Shown: positions 1 through 9,599 of the stretch, in pieces
Numbering within the stretch: position 1 is the stretch's first letter
Layout: each line of letters opens with the position of its first letter
DNA from: Steromphala cineraria
Taxonomy: Eukaryota; Mollusca; Gastropoda; Trochida; Trochidae
Length of the DNA: 64,000 nt
Assembly: GCA_916613615.1 (NCBI GenBank)
Contig: OU744730.1
Span: forward strand, 33,031,315-33,095,314
Direction of reading: 5' to 3'
Notes under the pieces: generated by a model
Told to the model about the DNA's origin: nothing
Database searches by the model: none
What the model saw: the letters and a program-made list of their open reading frames with translations, nothing else
Made by a program: the position numbers and the translations under genes

Positions 1-484
1 AACCTAAGCTCAAAACAAGTAAATAAGATTTGTATTACCAAGGTTTTTACAGAAATAAATATTTGTAAACCTAGTGGAATATTTTGTGGTAATTTAAAAA
101 AACATTTACCATTTGTAGAAACTTTTAACAAAATGCCTTAATATATTTCAACACATTTTGTTTCTTTATGTCATAGGGGCAATAGGGTATGGGTATTTTC
201 ATCAATAAAATATTTTAAGAGATCTTTAGGGAAATTATAATTTAGAATAGACATTTATTCATATATACTGAGATATGGTGGCATTGACATTTTGACTGAC
301 AAGCACATTTCTCTAGATACAGATTAAGATTGACCTAAATGACTTGGAGTAAACGTTTACGTGAGCTGTCTCATGTGTTCCTTGTTTACATTACACCTGT
401 ACATGGTAGGTCCATATATTTTAGATCCCTTTTGGTCTATTCATAGAATACGGGTGAGTGATCTTTCCCTATTTGAATTGACCA
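1..484. other. Non-coding AT-rich flank
   Basis: No ORF, splice-flanked exon or repeat that I recognise. The sequence is AT-rich and has stop codons in all frames, so intergenic or intronic DNA is the simplest reading. Confidence 0.5.
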
Positions 485-488
485 TTAA

Positions 489-803
489 AGGGACAGCCCT
501 ATTGGGGTATTTTTGTTGGAACAAGATTTGAAAGGACACAGTGATGCATCTATTCTTTGAGAAATTGTTAAATCTTGAACAACTAAATTGTTACCCTGAC
601 AAACATATTATGAAAATAAGTTTATAGAAGAAAGAAGGAAAGGATGCGTGCAAGGGTCACTGTTGTCAGAAGCACGATCTAACAGAAGTAACAGAAGTAA
701 GTAAAATAAGTTTGAATTGATCATGTAATAATTATATATAAGTATAAACAGGGAGCAACTCTTTAATTTGGTTTTCACAAAAAATAATTATATGACTGTC
801 CCT
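489..803. mobile_element. TTAA-flanked MITE (piggyBac-like target)
   Basis: A 315-bp stretch begins AGGGACAGCCC and ends GACTGTCCCT, which are inverted copies of one another. Each end abuts a TTAA (485-488 and 804-807), the target duplicated by piggyBac-type transposases. No coding capacity, so it would be non-autonomous. The right-end 120 bp (CATGTAATAATTATA..., GGGAGCAACT, GACTGTCC) recurs in diverged form at about 1665-1757, which supports a repeat family. The superfamily is inferred from the TTAA target only. Confidence 0.6.
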
Positions 804-1639
804 TTAAGTAGTATGTTAGTTCAAATGTTTAATGCTATTTATTTTTTAAGTAAAAATTAATCATTGATTGGTGTATCCTTATAAAAAATAAAAAATGATA
901 AACTATTATTTAAATCACATTTGACATAATTATCATTGTATAAGATATATGTGTATATATCATGATGTGTATATAATCTGATGAACTATCACAATTCATT
1001 AAACTTTACTTTGAAAACTCAAAACTTTTATAAAGCTCATTGTTTTTTTGTATGTGAATGATAGCAAACAGTGCAATATAAATTACACAAGAACAAGGTT
1101 GGGTGACAATGCAGTTGTTACTGTACAATGTAGACAAAAGGACATTGGTGTGTAGGTCAAGTTTAGATCATAGCTTTAGATGAAACAATGTACAGGGAGC
1201 CACTTCTTATGTTTTCACTCCATGTGTTGAAGGGTTTGTATACTTGCTGAGTAAGTTTTATTCTTGAATTTCATGATGTACAGAATAATTTGGGCTATCT
1301 GACAGTCTAATTATTATAAACCTAGTTTTGAGGATCAAAACTTAAAATATTAAATCTCTCAAGATACAAGATCCTCTTCACTAGGTCTTAATGCAGATCA
1401 TAAGTCGCTTGTTTTTTTATCGGATCAGTGCAGGCAAAACCTAGTTGTTTGGAGACCAATCACGTCTTCACGCTTAAAAGACATATTTTGAAAGTATGGT
1501 TACAGGAGTTGTTACTTGTTAATGTATTTGTCATGTTATACAACAATGGAAAAACAAGACTGCACCCAAAATCAAACCAAAAAAATCATGTAGTTTGTGT
1601 TGATGAGTTTTTCTTCTTTATTCGTCAAAAAATCTTTTG

Positions 1640-1757
1640 AAACGTTTGAAAATAAGAGTGAAATAATCATGTAATAACCATACATAAGTATATATATAGA
1701 GGGAAGTACTTTTAATTTTTTCCTCCACAAAAGTACTCCGATTGGACTGTCCTTTTA
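1640..1757. mobile_element. Partial second copy of the TTAA MITE
   Basis: This shares the order of motifs seen at the right end of the 489-803 element: ATCATGTAATAA, ATAAGTATATA, GGGAAGTACTTTTAA, CCACAAAA and a terminal GGACTGTCC. The expected TTAA is mutated to TTAG. I could not define its left end. An old, degraded copy. Confidence 0.4.
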
Positions 1758-1799
1758 GTAAACAGTAAATATTTCATGACGATAAAGACGATTACTGTT

Positions 1800-2535
1800 A
1801 TTGACAAGGAAATCTACATGGATGTCAGTAGCTGTCAATCAGTGCAGTAATCATTGTGGTTTGAAAGAAGTGGGTGATCATCATGTTATTGTGTGGTCAC
1901 TCAAGGTTATAATTAACGATAGGTCATCATTTCAAGGTGTTAACAATTGTCACATTTGGTTGTGGTCATTCAAAATACATGTGAAATATGTCTTGTTTTG
2001 TTTTGAAATACATCACATGTCATAGCCTATTCTATGCTCATTTCATCATAGAAAACATAGATAATTGTTCTTTGTGTTGAATGATGTAGATATCTCTTTT
2101 TCTTCAGGTTTTTCAGTCAGGAAATATGTAGTTTCCTTAGTTGGTTTGGTTTTAAGACCTTATGCACAGAAGTTGGCAATTGATCATGAATTCAAGAGAT
2201 TGTTCAATCTAAGTGTTCAGTCAGGACTTACTATGGACTTTATAGATGCCATCACATTTACCATATTCTGAGTTACACATCGAGGAACTGTCATTCAAGG
2301 TGTTGAATACATTTGAGTTCATCAACTTATGCTGTCATCACTGAAAGTTTGGAAATGATCAAGAAGGTTTGCAGTCATTATTTTCGTTTCTCATCACTGA
2401 AAGCTAATTGAAGAAGTGTATTGACTTATTGAGGATTCTGGTTATTATTTTCATCATCATCACAGAAAGCTAATTAAGGAAATGTAATAAGGATGTCGCA
2501 GTCATCACCTGACGTCATCACAGAAGTATTGTGAC
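1800..2535. repeat. Degenerate minisatellite around TCATCACTGAAAG
   Basis: The motif TCATCAC[T/A]GAAAGCTAATT and truncations of it recur at roughly 2336, 2392, 2458 and 2513, spaced about 55-65 bp. Shorter GTCATCAT and CAAGGTGTTAA pieces lie upstream. Two of the short ORFs here (1801-2025, 2553-2759) follow the repeat and show no protein-like composition, so I do not call genes. Confidence 0.4.
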
Positions 2536-2886
2536 TGATATAGGCATTCAACTTGTTATCAGACTCTCAGAGCATTGATTCCTGGTTCAGTCATCATTAT
2601 TCTGTCAACCTAATGAAGCAGACTTGGAATGACACCTTTTGCTTGTCTTTCAGAAAGCCTTTTGGTCCTGCTTATTGCCCTGGTCACTCCATATTGATTG
2701 GTCATCATAGTTTAAAGATTGGATGTAACAAAATTTTGCGTGGTCACTCATACGAATAACAATCAATTTTAAGCACAGGGGTCATTAGTGTCGGCCATTT
2801 TATGTGAAAACGTGAGCTGAATTCATTAAGTCATGGTCACAGTGTATATCTGTTTATGCTGTTTAATATTTGCTTATGTTTAGCCA

Positions 2887-2967
2887 CACCTGTCCTAATG
2901 TAATCAGCATTCTCACCTGTTGCACATTTCGACTGTTCAGCTCGTTAACAGGTGTTATTAACACCTG
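2887..2967. promoter_or_regulatory. Cluster of four CAGGTG E-boxes
   Basis: CACCTG occurs at 2887-2892, 2914-2919 and 2962-2967, and CAGGTG at 2949-2954, so the same E-box (CANNTG core) appears four times in 81 bp. The last two form a near-perfect palindrome, CAGGTGTTA-T-TAACACCTG. CAGGTG is the preferred site of Snail/ZEB zinc fingers and E-protein bHLH factors. The cluster ends 30 bp before the ATG of the candidate exon at 2998, so it may be its promoter or 5' UTR. Function is inferred from motif density only. Confidence 0.35.
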
Positions 2968-2997
2968 AGGAAGGATTGTGGGATATCGGAGATCATC

Positions 2998-3190
2998 ATG
3001 CCGTGGAAGTGTCTTAGAATTATCAGGAAGTGTTTCTGTAGATTTGCCTGTTGTGCAAAACCGAATGATATTTCAGTCGGAGAGATGGTCACTAGTTTCG
3101 GCCCCTACTATTCTGATAAAGTCGACCCGTATGGGTACCACTGTGATTTTATGTGCGAGACTATGATGATGGATATCATCAAAACAAAAG
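2998..3190 (+). CDS. Candidate first coding exon, Cys-rich N-terminus, unknown protein
   Basis: An ATG opens a 64-codon reading frame that runs to a good splice donor (AAAG|GTGAGA at 3190/3191, phase 1). The N-terminus is basic and Cys-rich, beginning MPWKCLRIIRKCFCRFACC, with five cysteines in the first 19 residues. That pattern is compatible with palmitoylation or membrane association. The rest is ordinary-looking globular sequence (for example VTSFGPYYSDKVDPYGYHCD). No family is recognised. I could not find the next exon, and beyond the donor the frame stops after about 18 codons. The same stretch also reads in an overlapping frame from 2978, so coding status is uncertain. It could be the start of a gene whose later exons lie far downstream, or a chance ORF. 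Confidence 0.35.
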
Positions 3191-3325
3191 GTGAGATTGA
3201 AAATATGTATTTTGTATATATAACGACTATGTTAGTGCTAAGATAAGATATTGACAGTTTGCTATTTAGGATCGCTTATGTCATATTATGATGATCTGTA
3301 TATAATTTTGTAATATTTCATTATA

Positions 3326-3520
3326 AGTAACTCTCTTCCAACTGATCTAAAGAAATCCCCAAGCATAGACTCTTTCCGCAAAAGACTAAAAACCTTCCTT
3401 TTCAAGGAAGCCTACAACCACTAAATTTCCTCTTGTCACAGCGCCGGTGAGCAGCTCCAAAGTTCGATACCTAGGCGCTATAAAAATCCATTATCATTAT
3501 TATTATTATTATTATTAATG
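3326..3520 (+). mobile_element. LINE 3' end (C-terminal tail plus UTR)
   Basis: In one frame the sequence reads SLPTDLKKSPSIDSFRKRL, then KTFLFKEAYNH and a stop at 3421-3423. This matches the pattern 'LPxxLKxxxSxxxFKxxLKTxLFxxAY' that closes ORF2 of many CR1/L2/jockey-type non-LTR retrotransposons. It is followed by a short GC-richer 3' UTR (GCGCCGGTGAGCAGCTCC...) and an (ATT)n tail at about 3493-3517, as expected for a 5'-truncated insertion. The exact clade is not determined. Confidence 0.7.
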
Positions 3521-4420
3521 TAATTAGTTTTTTGTCATTAATAATTTCTAGCATATATATCATGGACAACATTTTTGGTGATTAGAATAATTTCTGTGAT
3601 TCCTTAGTTTAGAGGTGAAAGGAATTCATAATTCTTTCATTTGTAATGGAGGATGTGTTTTTTAAAAGGGAACACCCTGGCAACAATAATAATATCCATC
3701 AAATTAGCTTAATTTTAAGTGAATGTTCATTTTATATTAGGTTTTATAGTATATTGTTTCGTAATTTTTTTTATAACTAGTTAACTTGTTTGACTCGAAT
3801 AAGCAATTTCTGAAAAAATTTCTATCAAAACATTTTTCACCTTTAATGTTGTTTACTATGCCTGCAAAAGTGGAACAGGTTTGTATAAAAGTGAAGATAA
3901 TTGTTAATACTTATTTATTTTGAGTGGCATTAAACCTCCCTTAATTCATCAGTTTACTTTTAATTAATATTTATATGATTATGATTTATACTGAGGTTGA
4001 ATAAGCATTGTGAAAATTCATAGAATAGAAGGAATATTATCAAGGATTGTCATTGGGCTTTTACCTGTAGAAGTCAATTAATGAGATAATTAATTATATT
4101 TATCATGAGCAAAATTAATTACCCATACACAGGTGTTTCCATCTAATGAGGCCAATAGGGTCTTTATATTCACGCTCAGGATGCTCATAACTAGCATGAT
4201 TTGCAAAATATCAAAGTAGATTGTGATAATTTGAAGTCACACTCATAACAAGAATTCATCTGTTTTATAGATTGTTGCAATGTTATTGATGAAAGTAAAA
4301 TTAAATTTGGTTCATCGATTTATTTGCATGTGGTATTAAAGACAAACATTGACTTTGTATTTGTATATATAAGTATGGCATCAAAACAGTTTCTTTGAAC
4401 TTTGCATAAATGAAACATAA
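3521..4420. other. Non-coding AT-rich stretch
   Basis: I see no ORF, splice-flanked exon or recognisable repeat between the LINE tail and the composite element. Several short A/T runs only. Confidence 0.5.
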
Positions 4421-4760
4421 TTTTTAGCTCATCAGGACTGAAAGTCCAGATGGCCTTATGGCATGGCCTGTCGTCCGGCGTCCGTCCGTTGTCCGTCCGT
4501 CGTCCGTCGATCGTCCGTAAACTTTTGACACTTTCGACTTCTCCTCATGAACCATACACATTAGAAAGCTTAAATTTTGTGTACAGGTACCTTAGCATAT
4601 GGAGATTCTAATTTGTAACTTTGGTGACCCTGTGACCCCAAATAGGGTCACAGGGGTCACAACTTTAAAAACCTATTTTCATCTTCTTCTCCAGTTCCAG
4701 AAGGACTAGAGAGTTAAAAATGATATGTGCAGACTCCTTGGCCAATTGGGATTCTAATTA

Positions 4761-6392
4761 TCCCCCGCAACAACGAAGTTGCGGGGGGTATTAAAATGGG
4801 TACCGTCCGTCCGTCCGTCCATCCGTCCGTTACACTTTGTGTCCGGCTCATAACTTTGTAACTAATCAACCATTTCAATTCAAATTCGTCATGGAAATGA
4901 AGAAACATGTAATAATGTTTCATGAGGAAAAAATTTCTGAAAATCTACATAAAATATTAGGATTTTGGAGAAAAAGTGGTAAATTTTTAAGAAATCTGTT
5001 ACAAGTCCCGTCCGGCTCACAACTTCTAAACTAATCATCAAATATTGATCAAATTGGATATGTAGATACATAATCATATGAAGGTGTGTCATGAAGAACA
5101 ATTTTGAAAATATTTTCATAAAATTTGGCCTTTATTGGCCAAAAATGAGGACTCTGTTTGAAAACTGTTACAAGTCCTGTCCGACTCACAACTTCTAAAC
5201 TAATCATCAAATATTGATCAAATTGGCTTTGTAGATACATAATCATATGAAGGTGTGTCATGAAGAACAATTTTGAAAATATTTTCATAAAATTTGGCCT
5301 TTATTGGCCAAAAATGAGGACTCTGTTTGAAAACTGTTACAAGTCCTGTCCGACTCACAACTTCTAAACTAATCATCAAATATTGATCAAATTGGCTTTG
5401 TAGATACATAATCATATGAAGGTGTGTCACGAAGAACAATTTTGAACATATTTTCATAAAATTTGGTCTTTTTTGGCAAAAAATGAGGACTCTGTTTGAA
5501 AACTGTTACAAGTCCTGTCCGGCTCACAACTTCTAAACTATTTATCAAATTTTGATCAAATTGGATATGTAGATACATAATCATATAAAGGTGTATCATG
5601 AAGAACAATTTTGAAAATATTTTCATAAAATTTGGCCTTTTTTGGCCAAAAATGAGGACTCGGTTGGAAAACTGTTACAAGTCCCGTCCGGCTCACAATT
5701 TCTAAACTAATTATCAAATATTGATCAAATTGGCTTTGTAGATACATAATCATATGAAGGTGTGTCACGAAGAACAATTTTGAACATATTTTCATAAAAT
5801 TTGGTCTTTTTTGGCAAAAAATGAGGACTCTGTTGGAAAACTGTTACAAGTCCTGTCCGGCTCACAACTTCTAAACTATTTATCAAATATTGATCAAATT
5901 GGATATGTAGATACATAATCATATGAAGGTGTGTCATGAAGAACAATTTTGAAAATATTTTCATAAAATTTGGCCTTTATTGGCCAAAAATTAGGATTCT
6001 GTTGGAAAACTGTTACAAGTCCTGTCCGACTCACAACTTCTAAACTAATCATCAAATATTGATCAAATTGGCTTTGTAGATACATAATCATATGAAGGTG
6101 TGTCATGAAGAACACTTTGAAAATAAGTTTGTTAATACATATGATCAAATTGATCTTGGAGATCCAAATACTTAAATTTATTTGTTTGATTTTAATTTTG
6201 TCAGTTTACTCGAATTATGCCAATGAACATAAAGTTGGTATCATTTATTTTTTTATTAGAACAGTTTCCTTCATATCCTGGAAAAATTGTGTTATTTTGA
6301 GCGGCAAAAATTAATCAGCAATATGAAAAGGAAAACCTATACATATTATGTTATTTGCGGGGGATATAGCTCGACCATGTCAGCTGCTTGTT
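4761..6392. mobile_element. 1.63-kb element inserted inside the 146-bp array
   Basis: The host unit is interrupted between GATTCTAATT (ending about 4759) and TTTGTAACTT (from 6391). Elsewhere in the array these read continuously as ATTCTAATTTGTAACTT. The spacing agrees: markers 4637 and 6415 are 1778 bp apart, one 146-bp unit plus 1632 bp. The left end holds a strong hairpin, CCCCCGCAAC-AACGAA-GTTGCGGGGG, followed by (CCGT)n. The right end has TTGCGGGGGATA, the inverted copy of TATCCCCCGCAA. No clear target duplication beyond TT, so a Helitron-like origin is possible but unproven. Confidence 0.6.
4838..6130. repeat. Eight-copy 169-bp tandem array
   Basis: The box CTCA[C/T]AACTT recurs at 4847, 5016, 5185, 5354, 5523, 5692, 5861 and 6030, always exactly 169 bp apart. 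Units carry GTCC[G/C]GCTCACAACTTC, AAATATTGATCAAATTGG and GTAGATACATAATCATATGA. The first unit is the most diverged and the last is truncated near 6130. Because 169 is not a multiple of three, each unit restarts the frame; the overlapping ORFs of about 79 codons on the - strand are by-products of the repeat, not genes. Confidence 0.9.
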
Positions 6393-7465
6393 TGTAACTT
6401 TGGTGACTCTGTGACCCCAAATAGGGTCACAGGGGTCACAACCTTAAAAACCTATTTTCATCTTCTTCTCCAGTTCTAAAAGGTACTAGAGAGTTAAAAA
6501 CGATATGTGCAGACTCCTTGGCCAATGGGGATTCTAAATTGTAGATTTCGTGACCCCATGACCCCAAATAGGGTCACATGGGTCACAACCTTAAAAACCT
6601 ATTTTAATCTTCTTCTCCAGTTCTAAAAGGACTAGAGAGTCGAAAGTAATATGTGCAGACTCCTTGGCCAATGGGGATTCTTAATTGTAGATTTTGTGAC
6701 CCCATGACCCCAAATAGGGTCACAGGGGTCACAACCTTAAAAACCTATTCTCATCTTCTTCTCCAGTTCCAAAAGGAGTAGATAGTTAAACATGATATGT
6801 GCAGACTCCTTGGACAATGGGGATTCTAATTTGTAACTTTGTTGACCCTGTGACCCCAAATAGGGTCACAGGGGTCACAACCTTAAAAAACTATTTTCAT
6901 CTTCTTCTCAAGTTCCAAAAGGTTGAGAGAGCTGAAATTATATGTGCAGACACCTTGGCCAATGGGGATTCTAAATTGTAGATTTTGTGACCCCATGACC
7001 CCAAATAGGGTCACAGGGGTCACAACCTTAAAAACTTATTTTCATCATCATCTTTAGTTTCTAAAGGTCTATTGAGCTGAAAGACTGCATGTAGACTCCT
7101 TGGCCAATTTGGGATTCTTAACTGTAGGTTTCGAGACCCCATGACCCCAAATAGGGTCACAGGGGTCACAATCTTAAAAACCTATTTTTCTCCATTAGAT
7201 GACAGTCTATGGCAAATTTATTTCTCCTTGGATATTTTAGTGTGGACTTCTTTCACTGTCTGATATTGGCGATCTAAAAAGTGTTGAATAATAATAAATC
7301 ATTTGGGTAAGGAAATTTATTCCGAAATCGTTACATTTGTTTTGTAATTTTTTTATAGGTTTTCTTGCAATAGGTAACATCAGTTTCATTTTTAGCTCAT
7401 CTGGCCTGTATAATGCAAACTTGATATGATGCCTGATGAGCTACAGAGCCAATGGCTCTATTTTT

Positions 7466-9440
7466 AACCAGATACTGGGTATCTATCTGGGTTTTAATAT
7501 TTGTCTACTAAATTAATTTTTAAAACCATTTTTGGAAAAATACAACTTTCTGCTTTCAGACCGTTATTTTGAGTTTTGACGTGATGTGAAAAAAAACCAT
7601 GTGTACATACATTTTCAAACACATTATTAAAGATAAACTATATGTATTGATAAATTATCCACAAATTTACATAAAATAAATTATACCAACTGATTTCTCA
7701 TAGCATGTAATATCACAGTGATATTACGTAAATTCTGCATGGTTTTCTCTTTGAAATGTGATATTCTCTGTTGAATTGAAAATCTGAAATATTTAACTTC
7801 CTGATGATAACTTTGAAACATGTTGGAGTTTAAATTGGTTTTGTGTCATTTTTCTCTTTTGGATATGTAAAACTGCATACATGTGAATTTTTCCAACTTT
7901 TATCTATGTATATCAATATAAGTATATACGAACTCCATCAGTAATCCAGTTTTGACATTTCAGGGCAGGAGAAACATATACAAGATCAATCCAATAGTAA
8001 ATTCTCAGTCTTTTGAAGTCTTGCTGACCAGAAAAATAACATAACAGTAAAAGTAATGTGAACTTTGGACCCTTAACTCACAGAACAAGAACAAAGAACA
8101 TTTATCATTCAAGAACTAGACAGGAGGTATAAACAGTGCATGCCAGAGAGAAAAACACAAAGATATACAATGATATTCTTTGACCACTTCTTCTCTATGC
8201 CTCAAGCATGTTAGCATACCAGGGAAAGACAACTCTGCCCATGTGCCTGTTACAGACCACTAAAAAATTTAGGCCACCCATTGTTGTGGATGAAAAACTG
8301 GTTATGGAAACACTTTACATGATGAGCCAAGGTTGTTTGACTTGTTTTGTCTAGGTAATGGTATGAATGATTTGTAATTATAGTTGATGCTTTCTTTGTA
8401 AAATTGTTATAATTTCTTGAACTTTGATATTTACATATTGTAAAGTTTTAGATATGATAAGAAGTTTTTAAGATTTAATATTTTGTATTGCTTTTATAAA
8501 TTCTTAACCATTCATTTAAAAAAGAATAAATATTCTTTTACCTGTGGTCTCTAAGAGAACCTATGATCCAAAAAATATACTATAGCATATAGTATCTTTG
8601 GTTTCGCAGCGAGGTGTGTTCTTGAAGATTTGTCAACATATTGGCACATGAGCCATTTTGTCTTGGTTGTTATCTTAAATGTACGTGCCAGCTAAACCAA
8701 TCCATGCAGCATTTTGATTGGCTAAAGCAAATCTAAGTCATTTAATTTTGGTACACATTTTCTTGATAGAAAGTGCATAGGGTGTTATATAGTGTTAGGT
8801 TTGACCAATTATGTACTTCTTAAATAATAATGAAAGACATCAGGCTTTTATAAAATAATCTTAAAAACATATGCATAAAATAAAAATATTGTGATGTAAT
8901 CTTTGAACATTTTATGAAAGTATATCAAAAGTAGCATGATCCGTAAGAAGTATACCCCTTTGCCGGGGATCTACTTTTAGTCTGCACAATCGTTTGATTC
9001 TCTGATTTCTAAACAAAATGGCTGCCAATGAAGTATATATGGTCACAGCAGGATTGTAAATGGACGACTCCTCATCATTTTAGATCCAGCTGGGGAGATG
9101 ATTTCCTCATTTACCGTATGGTGTTCCACTTTTCTTTATGATTTCTCTTACTTGTGGCAGCAATATATGCATCTTAACTGATAGTAGTGATCCTTGAAGA
9201 TGGATTCAGTTCCCAGAGTATATATATGTATTTTTGGATAGAATTTGTTTGTACCAGGAGCTTGGCTTTTAAAGTTTTAAAGCTATTTGAAGAATGGAGA
9301 CTTTTTTCTTAAAAAGAGTTTTGAAGATAATTTAAAGAATCACTGCTGAAACTCCATATTTTTGCTAAAAGAATGCAATCAAGAAATTGAATCATCTACA
9401 CGTAAGTTGCCACTGCAACATTCAGTTTATTTGTATAAAA
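7466..9440. other. Non-coding stretch; possible promoter-like spot near 9020
   Basis: No convincing exon. At about 9016-9030 CAAAATGGCTGCC resembles a YY1-type site, often near transcription starts, but there is no supporting ORF. Otherwise AT-rich with nothing recognised. Confidence 0.35.
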
Positions 9441-9441
9441 T

Positions 9442-9595
9442 AAGCCTTCAACCCATCTTGATTTAGAAATCATTTCCCTTTGAATTGCTTAAAGCCTTCA
9501 ACCCATCTTGATTGAGAAATCATTTCCCCTGGCAGTGCTTGAAGCCTTCATCAATCTATCTCGATTGAGAAATCATGTCCTCTGGAAGTGCTTGT
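9442..9595. repeat. Three-copy tandem repeat, about 52 bp
   Basis: AAGCCTTCA[A/T]C(A)CATCTTGATT[T/G]AGAAATCAT..CC appears three times in a row (starting about 9442, 9492 and 9542), each followed by a TGCTT. The first two copies are nearly identical; the third has a short insertion (TCAATCTATCTCG). Confidence 0.7.
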
Positions 9596-9599
9596 TAAA

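Larger units (their letters stand above)
4421..7465 (+). mobile_element. Composite 'AGCTCATC' element with internal 146-bp tandem units
   Basis: The left end TTTTTAGCTCATCAGGACTG and the right end GAGCCAATGGCTCTATTTTTA match the two ends of the compact copy at 25853-26257, which is in opposite orientation. Next to the left end is the (CGTCCGTC)n segment at about 4473-4520. Inside are repeated units of about 146 bp, marked by CCCCAAATAGGGTCACA at 4637, 6415, 6562, 6708, 6854, 6999 and 7144. The array is broken once by a 1632-bp insertion at about 4761-6392. A second left-end motif occurs at 7390, close to the right end. No protein-coding capacity. Mollusc genomes contain many non-autonomous elements with internal tandem arrays (for example bivalve 'pearl' elements); membership in a named family is not established here. 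Confidence 0.65.

Noticed and set aside
4838..6130. CRISPR array
   Set aside because: Regular spacing comes from a 169-bp tandem repeat with no unique spacers, in an animal genome.
4889..6148. Series of ~79-codon ORFs on the - strand with near-identical proteins
   Set aside because: They repeat at the 169-bp tandem period and exist only because the DNA unit repeats; no start context, splice sites or protein-like constraint.
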